Virus record (IMG/VR): IMGVR_UViG_3300032820_003406
Span: 1 to 29,094 of that record
Source of the DNA: a virus
Reading direction: 5' to 3' (one strand)
DNA: 29,094 bases
Under the pieces are notes generated by a model. The model did no database searches and was not told the origin of the DNA. It saw only the letters and a list, made by a program, of their open reading frames with translations. Position numbers and translations under genes: made by a program. Positions 20,972-27,966 of the stretch are shown one piece after another; the stretch's first letter is position 1; each line of letters opens with the position of its first letter.

Positions 20972-21114
20972 GCCTGAATATCTAGTACATGTTTCTTTTT
21001 CTTATTTAAAGGTTTCTCATAAGAAAAAGCAACTTTTTTAGGAAGATTTTTTGCTTTGTAGATTGGTTCTACTTTACGAATTACTGTAAACGGTGTAGAA
21101 GGGATTGTTATCAT
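20968..21114 (-). CDS. 48-residue basic protein, unknown
   Basis: Encodes MITIPSTPFTVIRKVEPIYK followed by AKNLPKKVAFSYEKPLNKKK and a KHVLDIQA tail. It begins with an ATG directly after the stop (TAA-ATG) of the second Fe-S carrier gene, so it is translationally coupled to it. It is lysine-rich. No motif is recognised; tight coupling is the main support for a real gene. Confidence 0.6.
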   Translation of the reverse strand: MITIPSTPFTVIRKVEPIYKAKNLPKKVAFSYEKPLNKKKKHVLDIQA

Positions 21115-21465
21115 TTAGTGTGACTTATAGCCAGGACCAGTAGCAGACCCGCAGCCTCCACACATACCTGTACCACCCTGTGCTTTAAATACGTCATTGA
21201 AAACAAATGTTTCTCGCATTCCATCATTTACATAGTCAATAGTAGCGCCATCCATAAATTGTAAAGCAACAGGATCAATATACATTTGAGGAGCAAACTC
21301 AATATCTCTTAATTCTTTTTTCTCTACAAAAGTCATAGAGTGTTGCATGCCAGAGCACCCTCCTCCAAATACAAAAGGTCGAACAGCCTCCATTTCTGGT
21401 GCGTTTTTTAGTAGTTCGTGTATCTTTGTTAATGCTGCTTCAGTAACAGATATAGGTGATGTCAT
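21115..21465 (-). CDS. A-type iron-sulfur carrier (IscA/ErpA-like), copy 2
   Basis: A 116-residue A-type carrier with GGGCSGMQHSMTF (Cys37) and a C-terminal GTGMCGGCGSATGPG that supplies the paired cysteines (CGGC rather than the usual CGC). Central VALQFMDGATIDYVNDGMRE fits the fold. It differs clearly from copy 1, so they are not recent duplicates. Its ATG overlaps the stop of the 41-residue cysteine-rich gene (TAATG), and the 48-residue gene follows it directly. It probably serves Fe-S loading of phage or host proteins during infection; the client is unknown. Confidence 0.9.
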   Translation of the reverse strand: MTSPISVTEAALTKIHELLKNAPEMEAVRPFVFGGGCSGMQHSMTFVEKKELRDIEFAPQMYIDPVALQFMDGATIDYVNDGMRETFVFNDVFKAQGGTGMCGGCGSATGPGYKSH

Positions 21466-21590
21466 TAAACTATTGGCGGAACGCCTTTAATTTTTGGATC
21501 ACAACCACAAGGTTTATCTTCTCTGCACATGCAAGGATCGCATTCGCAACCTTCACAGTAACAATCAGGGTTTTTAGCTTTACATGCCAT
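21465..21590 (-). CDS. 41-residue cysteine-rich metallothionein-like mini-protein
   Basis: Encodes MACKAKNPDCYCEGCECDPC followed by MCREDKPCGCDPKIKG and VPPIV. Nine of 41 residues are cysteine (positions 3, 10, 12, 15, 17, 20, 22, 28, 30), in the CxC and CxxC spacing of metallothioneins and metal-binding peptides. It starts one base after the upstream coiled-coil gene and shares TAATG with the A-type Fe-S carrier. That makes a metal or cluster handover role plausible. There is no enzyme motif. Confidence 0.78.
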   Translation of the reverse strand: MACKAKNPDCYCEGCECDPCMCREDKPCGCDPKIKGVPPIV

Positions 21591-21591
21591 T

Positions 21592-21999
21592 TTATTTGAT
21601 TCCTTTGTTATCTCTTATTTTATCTTTTAGTTCTTCAATGTCAGACATCATTTTATCAACGTCTTTCTGGAGTCTATCTATATTTACCTTATTATGCATA
21701 CCTGCTTCTAATTTGTCGTTTATCTTATCTAATTGTTGATCTATATGATCTATACGCATAAATTGTTGAGCATCATCGGGTAACGCACCTAGTTCTCCCA
21801 AAGGCCACTTAATTCTAAAATCAGTATTTTTTTCTATATCGCCCGATATTAATATATAATTAGTTTCTATGCTATTAAGTCTTTCAATTATTCCAAAGTA
21901 TGCCCATACACCTAGGCCAACCGCGGCCAAAATACTTATTAAATTTCTCATAGGCATGCTAATAGCAGTGCTATCACTAACTTTTACTTGGTTTGTCAT
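21592..21999 (-). CDS. Single-pass membrane protein with coiled coil
   Basis: A 135-residue protein. One TM helix spans about residues 18-36 (RNLISILAAVGLGVWAYFGI), followed by a loop with FRIKWPLGELGALPDDAQQF and a long C-terminal coiled coil (IDRLQKDVDKMMSDIEELKD). I recognise this plan, TM helix plus FRIKWPxGELG, from T4-like marine phages; its role is unknown. An AAGGAG ribosome-binding site lies before the ATG, and a divergent late-box palindrome lies at 22036-22049. Confidence 0.8.
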   Translation of the reverse strand: MTNQVKVSDSTAISMPMRNLISILAAVGLGVWAYFGIIERLNSIETNYILISGDIEKNTDFRIKWPLGELGALPDDAQQFMRIDHIDQQLDKINDKLEAGMHNKVNIDRLQKDVDKMMSDIEELKDKIRDNKGIK

Positions 22000-22035
22000 A
22001 CACTAATTTTCTCCTTCGATTGTCTATTATCGACT

Positions 22036-22049
22036 AATAAATATTTATT
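22036..22049. promoter_or_regulatory. Divergent late boxes in a perfect 14-base palindrome
   Basis: AATAAATATTTATT carries AATAAATA on the plus strand (22036-22043) and on the minus strand (22042-22049). It sits between the membrane protein gene reading left (42-base leader) and the MscS-like gene reading right. Confidence 0.5.
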
Positions 22050-22086
22050 AATTGATTAATACTGTTATTATACAGCTATAATGAAA

Positions 22087-22094
22087 AATAAATA
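22087..22094 (+). promoter_or_regulatory. Late promoter AATAAATA, 5 bases before a start codon
   Basis: The plus strand reads AATAAATA, then five bases, then the ATG at 22100, with no ribosome-binding site, again predicting a leaderless transcript. Confidence 0.55.
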
Positions 22095-22099
22095 CAGTT

Positions 22100-22561
22100 A
22101 TGAGTCTATTTGATAAATTTGGTTTAGATTTTGCAGAGTTAATAGGTCCTTGGATAGGAGTTCTTGTCTCTATTTCAGTAGCATTTTGGTTTAAGGATTT
22201 TGTAACTAACTTAATGCAAGGGTTAAAATTTAAATTAAACCCTGCATTTAGTGAAGGCGATCATGTTATATTAAATGATGAAGATGCTATTATTGTTAAA
22301 ATAGGAATTAGAGAAACTGTATTTGGTGTATATTCGAAAAAAGGTTATACTTGGAGATTTGTTCAAAATAACAGAATTCAAATGTTAAAATTAGAAAAAG
22401 TTATTAATAAAGATTTGCATTTAGATACTAAAGCAGAAAAGGGACAGCGCCTACAAGAATTAATAGATTATGCACAGACTGAAAAAATACAAAAGAATGC
22501 AGATGCTATAAATAGTAATACAGATGCGATACACAATATTAAAAACGGCAACAAAAAGTAA
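22100..22561 (+). CDS. Small membrane protein resembling the MscS channel core
   Basis: A 153-residue protein. A hydrophobic helix at about residues 17-36 (PWIGVLVSISVAFWFKDFVT) leads into GLKFKLNPAFSEGDHVIL, then VKIGIRETVFGVYSKKGYTW and VQNNRI. This order (pore-lining helix, then the small beta domain with FxxGDxV, IGIRxT and xxNxxI) matches the TM3-beta region of MscS mechanosensitive channels. The other helices are absent. The C-terminal third is a charged helix with repeated NADAINSNTDAIHN. It might plug or co-assemble with host channels. The resemblance is by eye, so function stays tentative. Confidence 0.6.
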   Translation: MSLFDKFGLDFAELIGPWIGVLVSISVAFWFKDFVTNLMQGLKFKLNPAFSEGDHVILNDEDAIIVKIGIRETVFGVYSKKGYTWRFVQNNRIQMLKLEKVINKDLHLDTKAEKGQRLQELIDYAQTEKIQKNADAINSNTDAIHNIKNGNKK

Positions 22562-22572
22562 GAGAAAAGATT

Positions 22573-22737
22573 ATGACAACTTGTGAAAATTGCGGACATG
22601 AATCACATTGCGGTGTGCCATTAAGAAAAAAATTTAATGGTCGATCAGAGTTTCCGATTGATTATCCTATTGATTTACAAGAAATAGAAGTTTGTAAGAA
22701 CTGTCGTTGTAAATTGTGTGAAAAAGAAACCGAATAG
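22573..22737 (+). CDS. 54-residue zinc-ribbon-like protein
   Basis: Encodes MTTCENCGHESHCGVPLRKK and so on to a C-terminal CKNCRCKLCEKETE. Cysteine/histidine pairs at C4/C7, H9/H12/C13 and C41/C44/C46/C49 form a likely zinc ribbon. It starts 11 bases after the MscS-like gene and reads the same way. Function is not known; such ribbons usually hold nucleic acid or protein contacts. Confidence 0.72.
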   Translation: MTTCENCGHESHCGVPLRKKFNGRSEFPIDYPIDLQEIEVCKNCRCKLCEKETE

Positions 22738-22745
22738 TTATTTAA

Positions 22746-22753
22746 AATAAATA
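22746..22753 (+). promoter_or_regulatory. Late promoter AATAAATA before the lipoprotein gene
   Basis: The plus strand reads AATAAATA, then nine bases including GAGG, then the ATG at 22763. This transcript would carry a minimal leader or none. Confidence 0.5.
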
Positions 22754-22762
22754 CACGAGGAC

Positions 22763-23044
22763 ATGCCTCGTTGTTTAAAAATAATATTTCCTTTAACCTT
22801 TAGTATATTCCTTCTATCGGGTTGTGCCGCAATCGTAGGATCATTAGGTTTTCCGTCTATTGTTGCTAAAACATTAAACATGGTAGGTGTTTCTACCACA
22901 GTATATGATGGTATTGCGATTATAGATGGAAATAAAACTATTAATGATCAAATACTTAGCGGAGTTACTTCTAAAGATTGTAGAACTATTAGATTATTCC
23001 GAGATCAGAAAATTTGTCAAAAAGAAATTGATCTTAAGTTGTAG
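22763..23044 (+). CDS. Small lipoprotein
   Basis: A 93-residue protein with a short signal peptide and lipobox (LTFSIFLLSGC, Cys21), so it is probably lipid-anchored. The mature part has small hydrophobic stretches and a conserved-looking end, SGVTSKDCRTIRLFRDQKIC, with two cysteines that may form a disulfide. Alphaproteobacteria have similar small lipoproteins ending in a DC...C pattern, so it may have been taken from a host. Candidate roles are superinfection exclusion or an outer-membrane spanin. It converges on and overlaps the gene at 23034 by 11 bases. Confidence 0.72.
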   Translation: MPRCLKIIFPLTFSIFLLSGCAAIVGSLGFPSIVAKTLNMVGVSTTVYDGIAIIDGNKTINDQILSGVTSKDCRTIRLFRDQKICQKEIDLKL

Positions 23045-24464
23045 GTAAACTAAAAGAGAATTTACTTTTTACAGTTGTGCCATAATAAGCATTAGCTTCT
23101 ATTTTTGCTTTATCTTGAAAGTTTGGAGGATATACTACATTAATATTTCTAATCATAGCATCTTTTGTTTTAATACCTACAGATGTTTTTGCCTGTACCA
23201 TTGCAGAACTATTAAGGAAAGAACGAATAGCTTCCCCAAAGTCAATTTCAGGATCACTATTAATATGCTCTGCAACAAGTGTAGCAACTCTTGCTAAACA
23301 AAGGTAGCTAACAAAACTTCCTCTTTTATAGCCGCCCATTTTAAATATACGTAATAACTCTTGAGGTACTTTGGCAGTATCTGTATCTGTAGCTTGTCTT
23401 ACAACAGCTTTTGGCGACATTGCATTACCTTCTAACCGCAATGCTGGATCCATTGGATTTTGCATTAGTTCTGTTAATTTATTAGCTTCTTCTTCAGATA
23501 TTAAGTTAAATCTTGAAGCGAGTATAATAGGCTGTGTTGCCGCATTTTCTTCCCTGCATATATCAAGTATAGCTACAGCTTCTGGGTATTTTTCTATATA
23601 AGCTAAACCTGTAGTTGTTTGAGATGCTTCTTCTTTTGCTCTCCAGATATTTGTAATACTTGCTCTTGCACCAGTTTTACCTTTATGACTAATTCCCATT
23701 TCAATACCATTTCTAATAACAAATGCATCAATGAGAGGATTATTTTGTTCTGGAGGAAACATAATTAAAGCATCGTTAATTTTAGAAGTTTTAAAAATGT
23801 CTGTAATTGCTTGCTGAATAGAACCTGTAACTACATTGTGTCCTGAAATTATTGCTATTGGTGCAAGTACTTCACAAAAGTCGTCTTGGATAGCTGTACG
23901 ATATTGAGCTCCGTCTGTAAAAACAACTTCTTGATTTGAACTTGCTTCTAGAGCTGCTTTTGATAGCATATCACCTTGTTCGTGGTTTTTAATAATGTTT
24001 ACAATAGCCTGAGTATTTCTAGAATTACCATCCGCAACTCCTAAGTGCCCAGGCTGCATATTAACAGATGCTTTAGTTACTGCACTTCCCTTAGCTGGTG
24101 TTAGATTAACTGCAATTGCTTCTTTATCATAAATTGTATTTGTAGGTTTAACAGATTGAAAATATTTACCTAGCCATAACTCTTTATTTGTATCAGATAT
24201 AAATTTACCAAATGCAAAGGCTCTTAATCGACTTGAAGGGGCATTGACCCAGCGAATTTCTATTTGTGGATTTGCAAGTTCTTCGATAGCATTTTGCACA
24301 TCTTCGGGAGTTTCAAAAGTATCAGCATCATTCGGATATTCAAATTCCCATAGATTAAAGTTATATTCTGTGCCATCACGATCAACATAGACTTCGTCTA
24401 CAGTAGCAGCCCGTAGTCCAGTTCCTTCTGTTAGGTGTGTTTGTCTAAATTCTAAAAATCGCAT
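23034..24464 (-). CDS. 476-residue protein of unknown function, possible nuclease-like core
   Basis: Begins MRFLEFRQTHLTEGTG, a short N-terminal tag seen on several large proteins of T4-like marine phages. The rest is soluble and mixed alpha/beta. The stretch NPLIDAFVIRNGIEMGISHK followed by GKTGARASITNI vaguely recalls PD-(D/E)xK nucleases, with a lysine after a strand, but no full motif can be fixed. A perfect late box TATAAATA (24472-24479) lies seven bases before the start, overlapping the stop of the bilin reductase gene, so it can be transcribed on its own. It is the only long gene here with no assignable family. Confidence 0.6.
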   Translation of the reverse strand: MRFLEFRQTHLTEGTGLRAATVDEVYVDRDGTEYNFNLWEFEYPNDADTFETPEDVQNAIEELANPQIEIRWVNAPSSRLRAFAFGKFISDTNKELWLGKYFQSVKPTNTIYDKEAIAVNLTPAKGSAVTKASVNMQPGHLGVADGNSRNTQAIVNIIKNHEQGDMLSKAALEASSNQEVVFTDGAQYRTAIQDDFCEVLAPIAIISGHNVVTGSIQQAITDIFKTSKINDALIMFPPEQNNPLIDAFVIRNGIEMGISHKGKTGARASITNIWRAKEEASQTTTGLAYIEKYPEAVAILDICREENAATQPIILASRFNLISEEEANKLTELMQNPMDPALRLEGNAMSPKAVVRQATDTDTAKVPQELLRIFKMGGYKRGSFVSYLCLARVATLVAEHINSDPEIDFGEAIRSFLNSSAMVQAKTSVGIKTKDAMIRNINVVYPPNFQDKAKIEANAYYGTTVKSKFSFSLPTT

Positions 24465-24471
24465 TATATTA

Positions 24472-24479
24472 TATTTATA
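24472..24479 (-). promoter_or_regulatory. Perfect T4 late promoter TATAAATA
   Basis: The minus strand matches the late consensus 8 of 8, seven bases before the ATG at 24464 and overlapping the stop codon (24475-24477) of the bilin reductase gene. Confidence 0.75.
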
Positions 24480-25170
24480 CTAGTTTAGGGAATAGCATAT
24501 CTGTACAAAATTTTTGTACGTCAGCTTCGTCGAGTCCTAAACTAGTCATTACACGCGGTGTATGTGGATTTTTTTGTTGATTCTCGCAGTAATAGTTTTG
24601 TGATGCTATAGTAAGGTCTCTATCTGCACATCCATTATATTGACCTATGCTTTCAAAATAAACTTCTAGATTATTTACTGCTAGATTTATTATAGCAGTT
24701 GCTTCTTCATCTGTTTTCACGTTACCTGCAGCAATCATACTAGGTGTAAAGATATTTTTTGCCCATTCAGGTAATTCGCGTTTTTTGCTTGGAATAAAAT
24801 CTTCCACCGCGTGTTCATACCATTCTATTAAAGGATGGTCTTCGCCTCCTGACGAAGAAGAAAAATCATGAAAAGCTCCTGTCATTTTGTTCTTTCCTGC
24901 TATTACATCAAATCCATAAATAGGACCATCATTGTTTAATTCTGGAAAACAACAAACATGCATCATCCATAATCCTTTAGATTCTCGTGCATCAACCACA
25001 TCAATATGAGCTCTGCGTATATTTTCATTAGCCCATACTCTATTAATCCAACCACCATCTGCTTGATTAAAATGATTCATCCCTGGTTCATAAATTTCGG
25101 TTGCATTTTCTTCAAATATTTGTATAATATCTTCTTGACATGATATAAGTTGATCCCATAATATACTCAT
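24475..25170 (-). CDS. Ferredoxin-dependent bilin reductase (PcyX/PebS/PcyA family)
   Basis: A 231-residue member of the ferredoxin-dependent bilin reductases, which reduce biliverdin to coloured bilins. Recognisable parts are NRVWANENIRRAHIDVVDAR, GLWMMHVCCFPELNNDGPIY and GFDVIAGKNKMTGAFHDFS, and a C-terminal YYCENQQKNPHTPRVMTSLG that fits the family end. Asp57, His71 and Asp88 align with PcyA Glu76, His88 and Asp105. In cyanophages PebS makes phycoerythrobilin, and PcyX enzymes of uncultured marine phages do the same; I cannot say which product applies here. It is the last gene of the operon starting at clpS, one base after the oxygenase. No cyanobacterial phycobiliprotein gene is seen. Confidence 0.88.
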   Translation of the reverse strand: MSILWDQLISCQEDIIQIFEENATEIYEPGMNHFNQADGGWINRVWANENIRRAHIDVVDARESKGLWMMHVCCFPELNNDGPIYGFDVIAGKNKMTGAFHDFSSSSGGEDHPLIEWYEHAVEDFIPSKKRELPEWAKNIFTPSMIAAGNVKTDEEATAIINLAVNNLEVYFESIGQYNGCADRDLTIASQNYYCENQQKNPHTPRVMTSLGLDEADVQKFCTDMLFPKLV

Positions 25171-25171
25171 T

Positions 25172-25843
25172 TTATTGATTCTCTTTAATAAGTTTATTTA
25201 GATCTAAATCTTTTGACGTAAAAACTAAGTTAGAAACTATTCTATTTTCATGATGGACGGGAGAACAACCTGTATGCATTCTATTAGCTTTAAATAAAAC
25301 TGCTCTGCCTTTTTTTGGTTCGATTTCACCTATAACTTTTAGATCTTTATGAGGCAATCGATCTTGGGTTGTTTTATCAAATAATCGAGTAGGGCCGTCA
25401 CTATCGTTTATGTAATATATAGCTACTATTAAGTTTGGATCAGGAGAATCAAAATGAGGAGGAGGATACATCCCTTCATTATGAGGCATTTGATAGCCCA
25501 TATTTGTTTTTATTCTGAAGATTGAATCTATTCTAAATTTAAATTTAAATTCAAGAAAATAAAGAACAAGCCTTAGATCATTATAAGATTCTTCAATTAA
25601 CGGTTCGATGACAGTTTCATCTACATCCATTGGCGGCGGCAAATTAGTTATTTTAGGTGCTAGAGAATGTACAGACATATGTGTAAATTGAGAAATTTCG
25701 CATATATTTGGATCGTTCTCATCAAATTCATCTTCGCCACTAGATTTACTAGCATATTGCCAGAGTGTACTCCATTGGAATCTATAGAACAACATGTCCT
25801 GAACAGATTCTGGTAAGAAATCGTCAACTATTAAATAACTCAA
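25172..25843 (-). CDS. 2OG-Fe(II) oxygenase, P4H-like
   Basis: A 223-residue dioxygenase of the 2-oxoglutarate/Fe(II) superfamily. The iron triad is His130-x-Asp132 (in PPPHFDSPDPN) and His190 (in ANRMHTGCSPV), with Arg201 (ENRIVSNLVF) as likely 2-oxoglutarate anchor. The strand VAIYYINDSDGPTRLF between them fits the P4H-like jelly roll. It overlaps the degenerate heme-oxygenase gene by four bases and precedes the bilin reductase by one base, so it belongs to the bilin operon. A bilin or a bilin-binding protein is a possible substrate, but nothing in the sequence proves it. Confidence 0.82.
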   Translation of the reverse strand: MSYLIVDDFLPESVQDMLFYRFQWSTLWQYASKSSGEDEFDENDPNICEISQFTHMSVHSLAPKITNLPPPMDVDETVIEPLIEESYNDLRLVLYFLEFKFKFRIDSIFRIKTNMGYQMPHNEGMYPPPHFDSPDPNLIVAIYYINDSDGPTRLFDKTTQDRLPHKDLKVIGEIEPKKGRAVLFKANRMHTGCSPVHHENRIVSNLVFTSKDLDLNKLIKENQ

Positions 25844-26466
25844 ATATCTAATTCCATTAGTTCGTTGCGAAGTTCAATAGATGACTCAAAACAGTATGCA
25901 CATTCAATTCCTGTGCTGAAGGCTTCCCAGTGATGTCTGACGTTGTTAGTAGCTGTTTCTATTTTAGTATCTAGTACTTGCTTTAAATCGATTGTATTCG
26001 TATCATACTGAAATAGTCTTCCTTCACCTGGAACTTTTGCGCTAAGGTAGTCTCCATGCTCTAGATTACCTATATATAAAGCATACATATGTCCCAATAG
26101 TGCAATATTGTCATGCATTACTTCTCTAAAATGTTTTATATATTCGTTTGTACTATTAAGTATCGGCGCCGGTTCATCATCATTCCAAAGTTCGTTGTAA
26201 TCTTCTAGAGCTTTTGATTTACGTTTAAGATCATGTAAATCTTCAAATAAATTAATTCCGTCTGCTATTGTTTCTAATAAATCATACTTTTTGTGTAAAT
26301 TCCATAAGTAAATAGCATATAATTTAGAAGATAATTCTCCTTCTTGTAAAATTTGTATAAATTTTTGTTTTCCTGCTTCGTCATAATATTTGGCGGTGTA
26401 CATTTCTAAATCCGACAAAGTGGACTGGCCTAGTCCACTCCAACGAGTTGATGGTTTGTCATTCAT
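25840..26466 (-). CDS. Degenerate heme-oxygenase paralogue
   Basis: A 208-residue protein that aligns along its length with the heme oxygenase at 27388-27966 (for example KLYAIYLWNLHKKYDLLE against EIYAIFLANQWPMYDILE, and AKVPGEGRLFQYD against KKVPGEKRLYTF). The heme ligand is lost: the proximal histidine (H11 in the intact enzyme) is Tyr28 here, and GDLSGGR is replaced by GNLEHGD (133-139), removing the catalytic Asp. It keeps the fold length and an intact start and stop, so it is a maintained gene rather than a pseudogene. It may bind a bilin or partner the intact enzyme. Confidence 0.85.
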   Translation of the reverse strand: MNDKPSTRWSGLGQSTLSDLEMYTAKYYDEAGKQKFIQILQEGELSSKLYAIYLWNLHKKYDLLETIADGINLFEDLHDLKRKSKALEDYNELWNDDEPAPILNSTNEYIKHFREVMHDNIALLGHMYALYIGNLEHGDYLSAKVPGEGRLFQYDTNTIDLKQVLDTKIETATNNVRHHWEAFSTGIECAYCFESSIELRNELMELDI

Positions 26467-26476
26467 TTTTTTCTCC

Positions 26477-27388
26477 TCATCTGCTATATGGCTTGTATGT
26501 TAATCCTTGATGGTCAGGTTCGTCTTCATAACACGACTCTATATATTCTGTAGTAAAATCAAAATAAAAATATTGTTTTCCAACTCGAGGTACTTTTGTA
26601 TGCCATTTGCTATTTATAATAACTCCACTTTCACTAGAAGTAGGACAATTAGTTGCTTCTCCAGTCATAAGATTACAATTATCAACAGTAATAATAGGAA
26701 TTTTTGTCATAAAGCTCATCATTCTTAAATGAGCATCATGCCAGTCATTATATAATTCATCATCTTTATTTCCTCGACCTCCATTAGTAGAATGAATAAA
26801 AAGATGAACCTTGTTAGATAAGGTAGTTTTGTCAACTGTATTAATAGACTCTCTTCCTAAATTAAAAGTGCCATAAGCAGCCCAAGGCAAACTTACTTCA
26901 CTTTCCCAAATGCTGCCCCATAAGTCATTGCATATTAATCCTACTGCATTAAATTGTTCTTTTTCAGTTTCTAGCTTAATTACCTTAATGCCTGCTTTTT
27001 TCAAGTCATGTGCTAAAAAATTTCCATCCCAACCTTTAATTAGATAAGTTTTGTTTGTTGCTCCTAAGAAAGTACCTTCTTTATCATAAAATCGAATTTG
27101 ATTTCTTTTAACATAACCTATTTCTTCTAGATCATGGAATAGGGTTCCCAAGCATAAACCTATTTTTAAATTTTTAGAATATTCTTCAATTTCAGATAAT
27201 ACTGCCATTAAGCCTTCATTAGCTTCCGCACTCATTATTGCTTGAGGATAGTAACCACTTAATGAACCTTCTGGCGTAACTAAAAAGTCACAATTGTTTT
27301 CAGATGCCCAATCTATACTTTCTTTAATAGTTTTAGTATTAGCAACAATATCCCGTGTGACAGGTATTTGTGCACCTGCAATTCTCAT
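26477..27388 (-). CDS. Nitrilase-superfamily carbon-nitrogen hydrolase
   Basis: A 303-residue CN-hydrolase with an intact Glu-Lys-Cys triad: Glu40 in VTPEGSLSGY, Lys113 in NKTYLI and Cys153 in GLICNDLWG. The fold begins with MRIAGAQIPVTRDI, a normal family start. These enzymes hydrolyse amides, nitriles or carbamoyl groups. The substrate cannot be read from the sequence. Its ATG overlaps the stop of heme oxygenase by one base (TAATG), placing it inside the bilin operon, where such an enzyme has no known part. It may process an amide of a tetrapyrrole, or have an independent task in nitrogen use. Confidence 0.88.
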   Translation of the reverse strand: MRIAGAQIPVTRDIVANTKTIKESIDWASENNCDFLVTPEGSLSGYYPQAIMSAEANEGLMAVLSEIEEYSKNLKIGLCLGTLFHDLEEIGYVKRNQIRFYDKEGTFLGATNKTYLIKGWDGNFLAHDLKKAGIKVIKLETEKEQFNAVGLICNDLWGSIWESEVSLPWAAYGTFNLGRESINTVDKTTLSNKVHLFIHSTNGGRGNKDDELYNDWHDAHLRMMSFMTKIPIITVDNCNLMTGEATNCPTSSESGVIINSKWHTKVPRVGKQYFYFDFTTEYIESCYEDEPDHQGLTYKPYSR

Positions 27389-27966
27389 TAGAAAGGATCA
27401 CCGATTCTCTTAAATATTGAATAATTCGGCGCCTTAGCAAGAGCCATCATTTCGCGGAAAGTGTCTGTAGCGAAATCAAAACAAATTTTTGCCTCGTCAG
27501 CCATATCATCTGTCAGGCGTTCTCGAATTTTTGTTTTTAGTGTATCAGGATCTTTAAAAGTATAAAGTCTTTTTTCTCCTGGTACTTTTTTTGCTATCAT
27601 GCGACCGCCACTTAAATCTCCCATATGACGAGTATATATGTGTGCAAATAATTTTGTTTCGTCGTCTTTTATATCCATTATATGAGCTGTGTATTTTTCT
27701 GTAACTTCTAAGCGAGGAGGTAGTTCTTCTTTAGTCCACAATTCTCTCCAGTCTTGCCAGATGGCATATGTTCTACGTATATCAAGTAATCCATCTAGTA
27801 GCCCTGCCCCTAAAGCACTAGCTTCTAATATGTCATACATAGGCCATTGATTTGCTAAGAATATTGCATAAATTTCAGGATCAATGTTTCCAGACATTAA
27901 AATTGTTACAAATTCTTGTCTTTCAGCGTTTTGATGATGCTCTTTAGTTAATTCTCTTAAGCTCAT
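27388..27966 (-). CDS. Heme oxygenase (HO-1 type)
   Basis: A 192-residue heme oxygenase, which opens heme to biliverdin, CO and iron, using ferredoxin or other electrons. Proximal His11 lies in LTKEHHQNAERQEFV. The distal-helix signature is HIYTRHMGDLSGGRM with Asp117 (Asp140 of human HO-1). VPGEKRLYTF follows as in cyanobacterial and phage Ho1. Its start overlaps clpS by four bases, and its stop overlaps the nitrilase start. Biliverdin is the substrate of the bilin reductase downstream, so the pair forms a two-step path from host heme to a reduced bilin. Confidence 0.93.
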   Translation of the reverse strand: MSLRELTKEHHQNAERQEFVTILMSGNIDPEIYAIFLANQWPMYDILEASALGAGLLDGLLDIRRTYAIWQDWRELWTKEELPPRLEVTEKYTAHIMDIKDDETKLFAHIYTRHMGDLSGGRMIAKKVPGEKRLYTFKDPDTLKTKIRERLTDDMADEAKICFDFATDTFREMMALAKAPNYSIFKRIGDPF

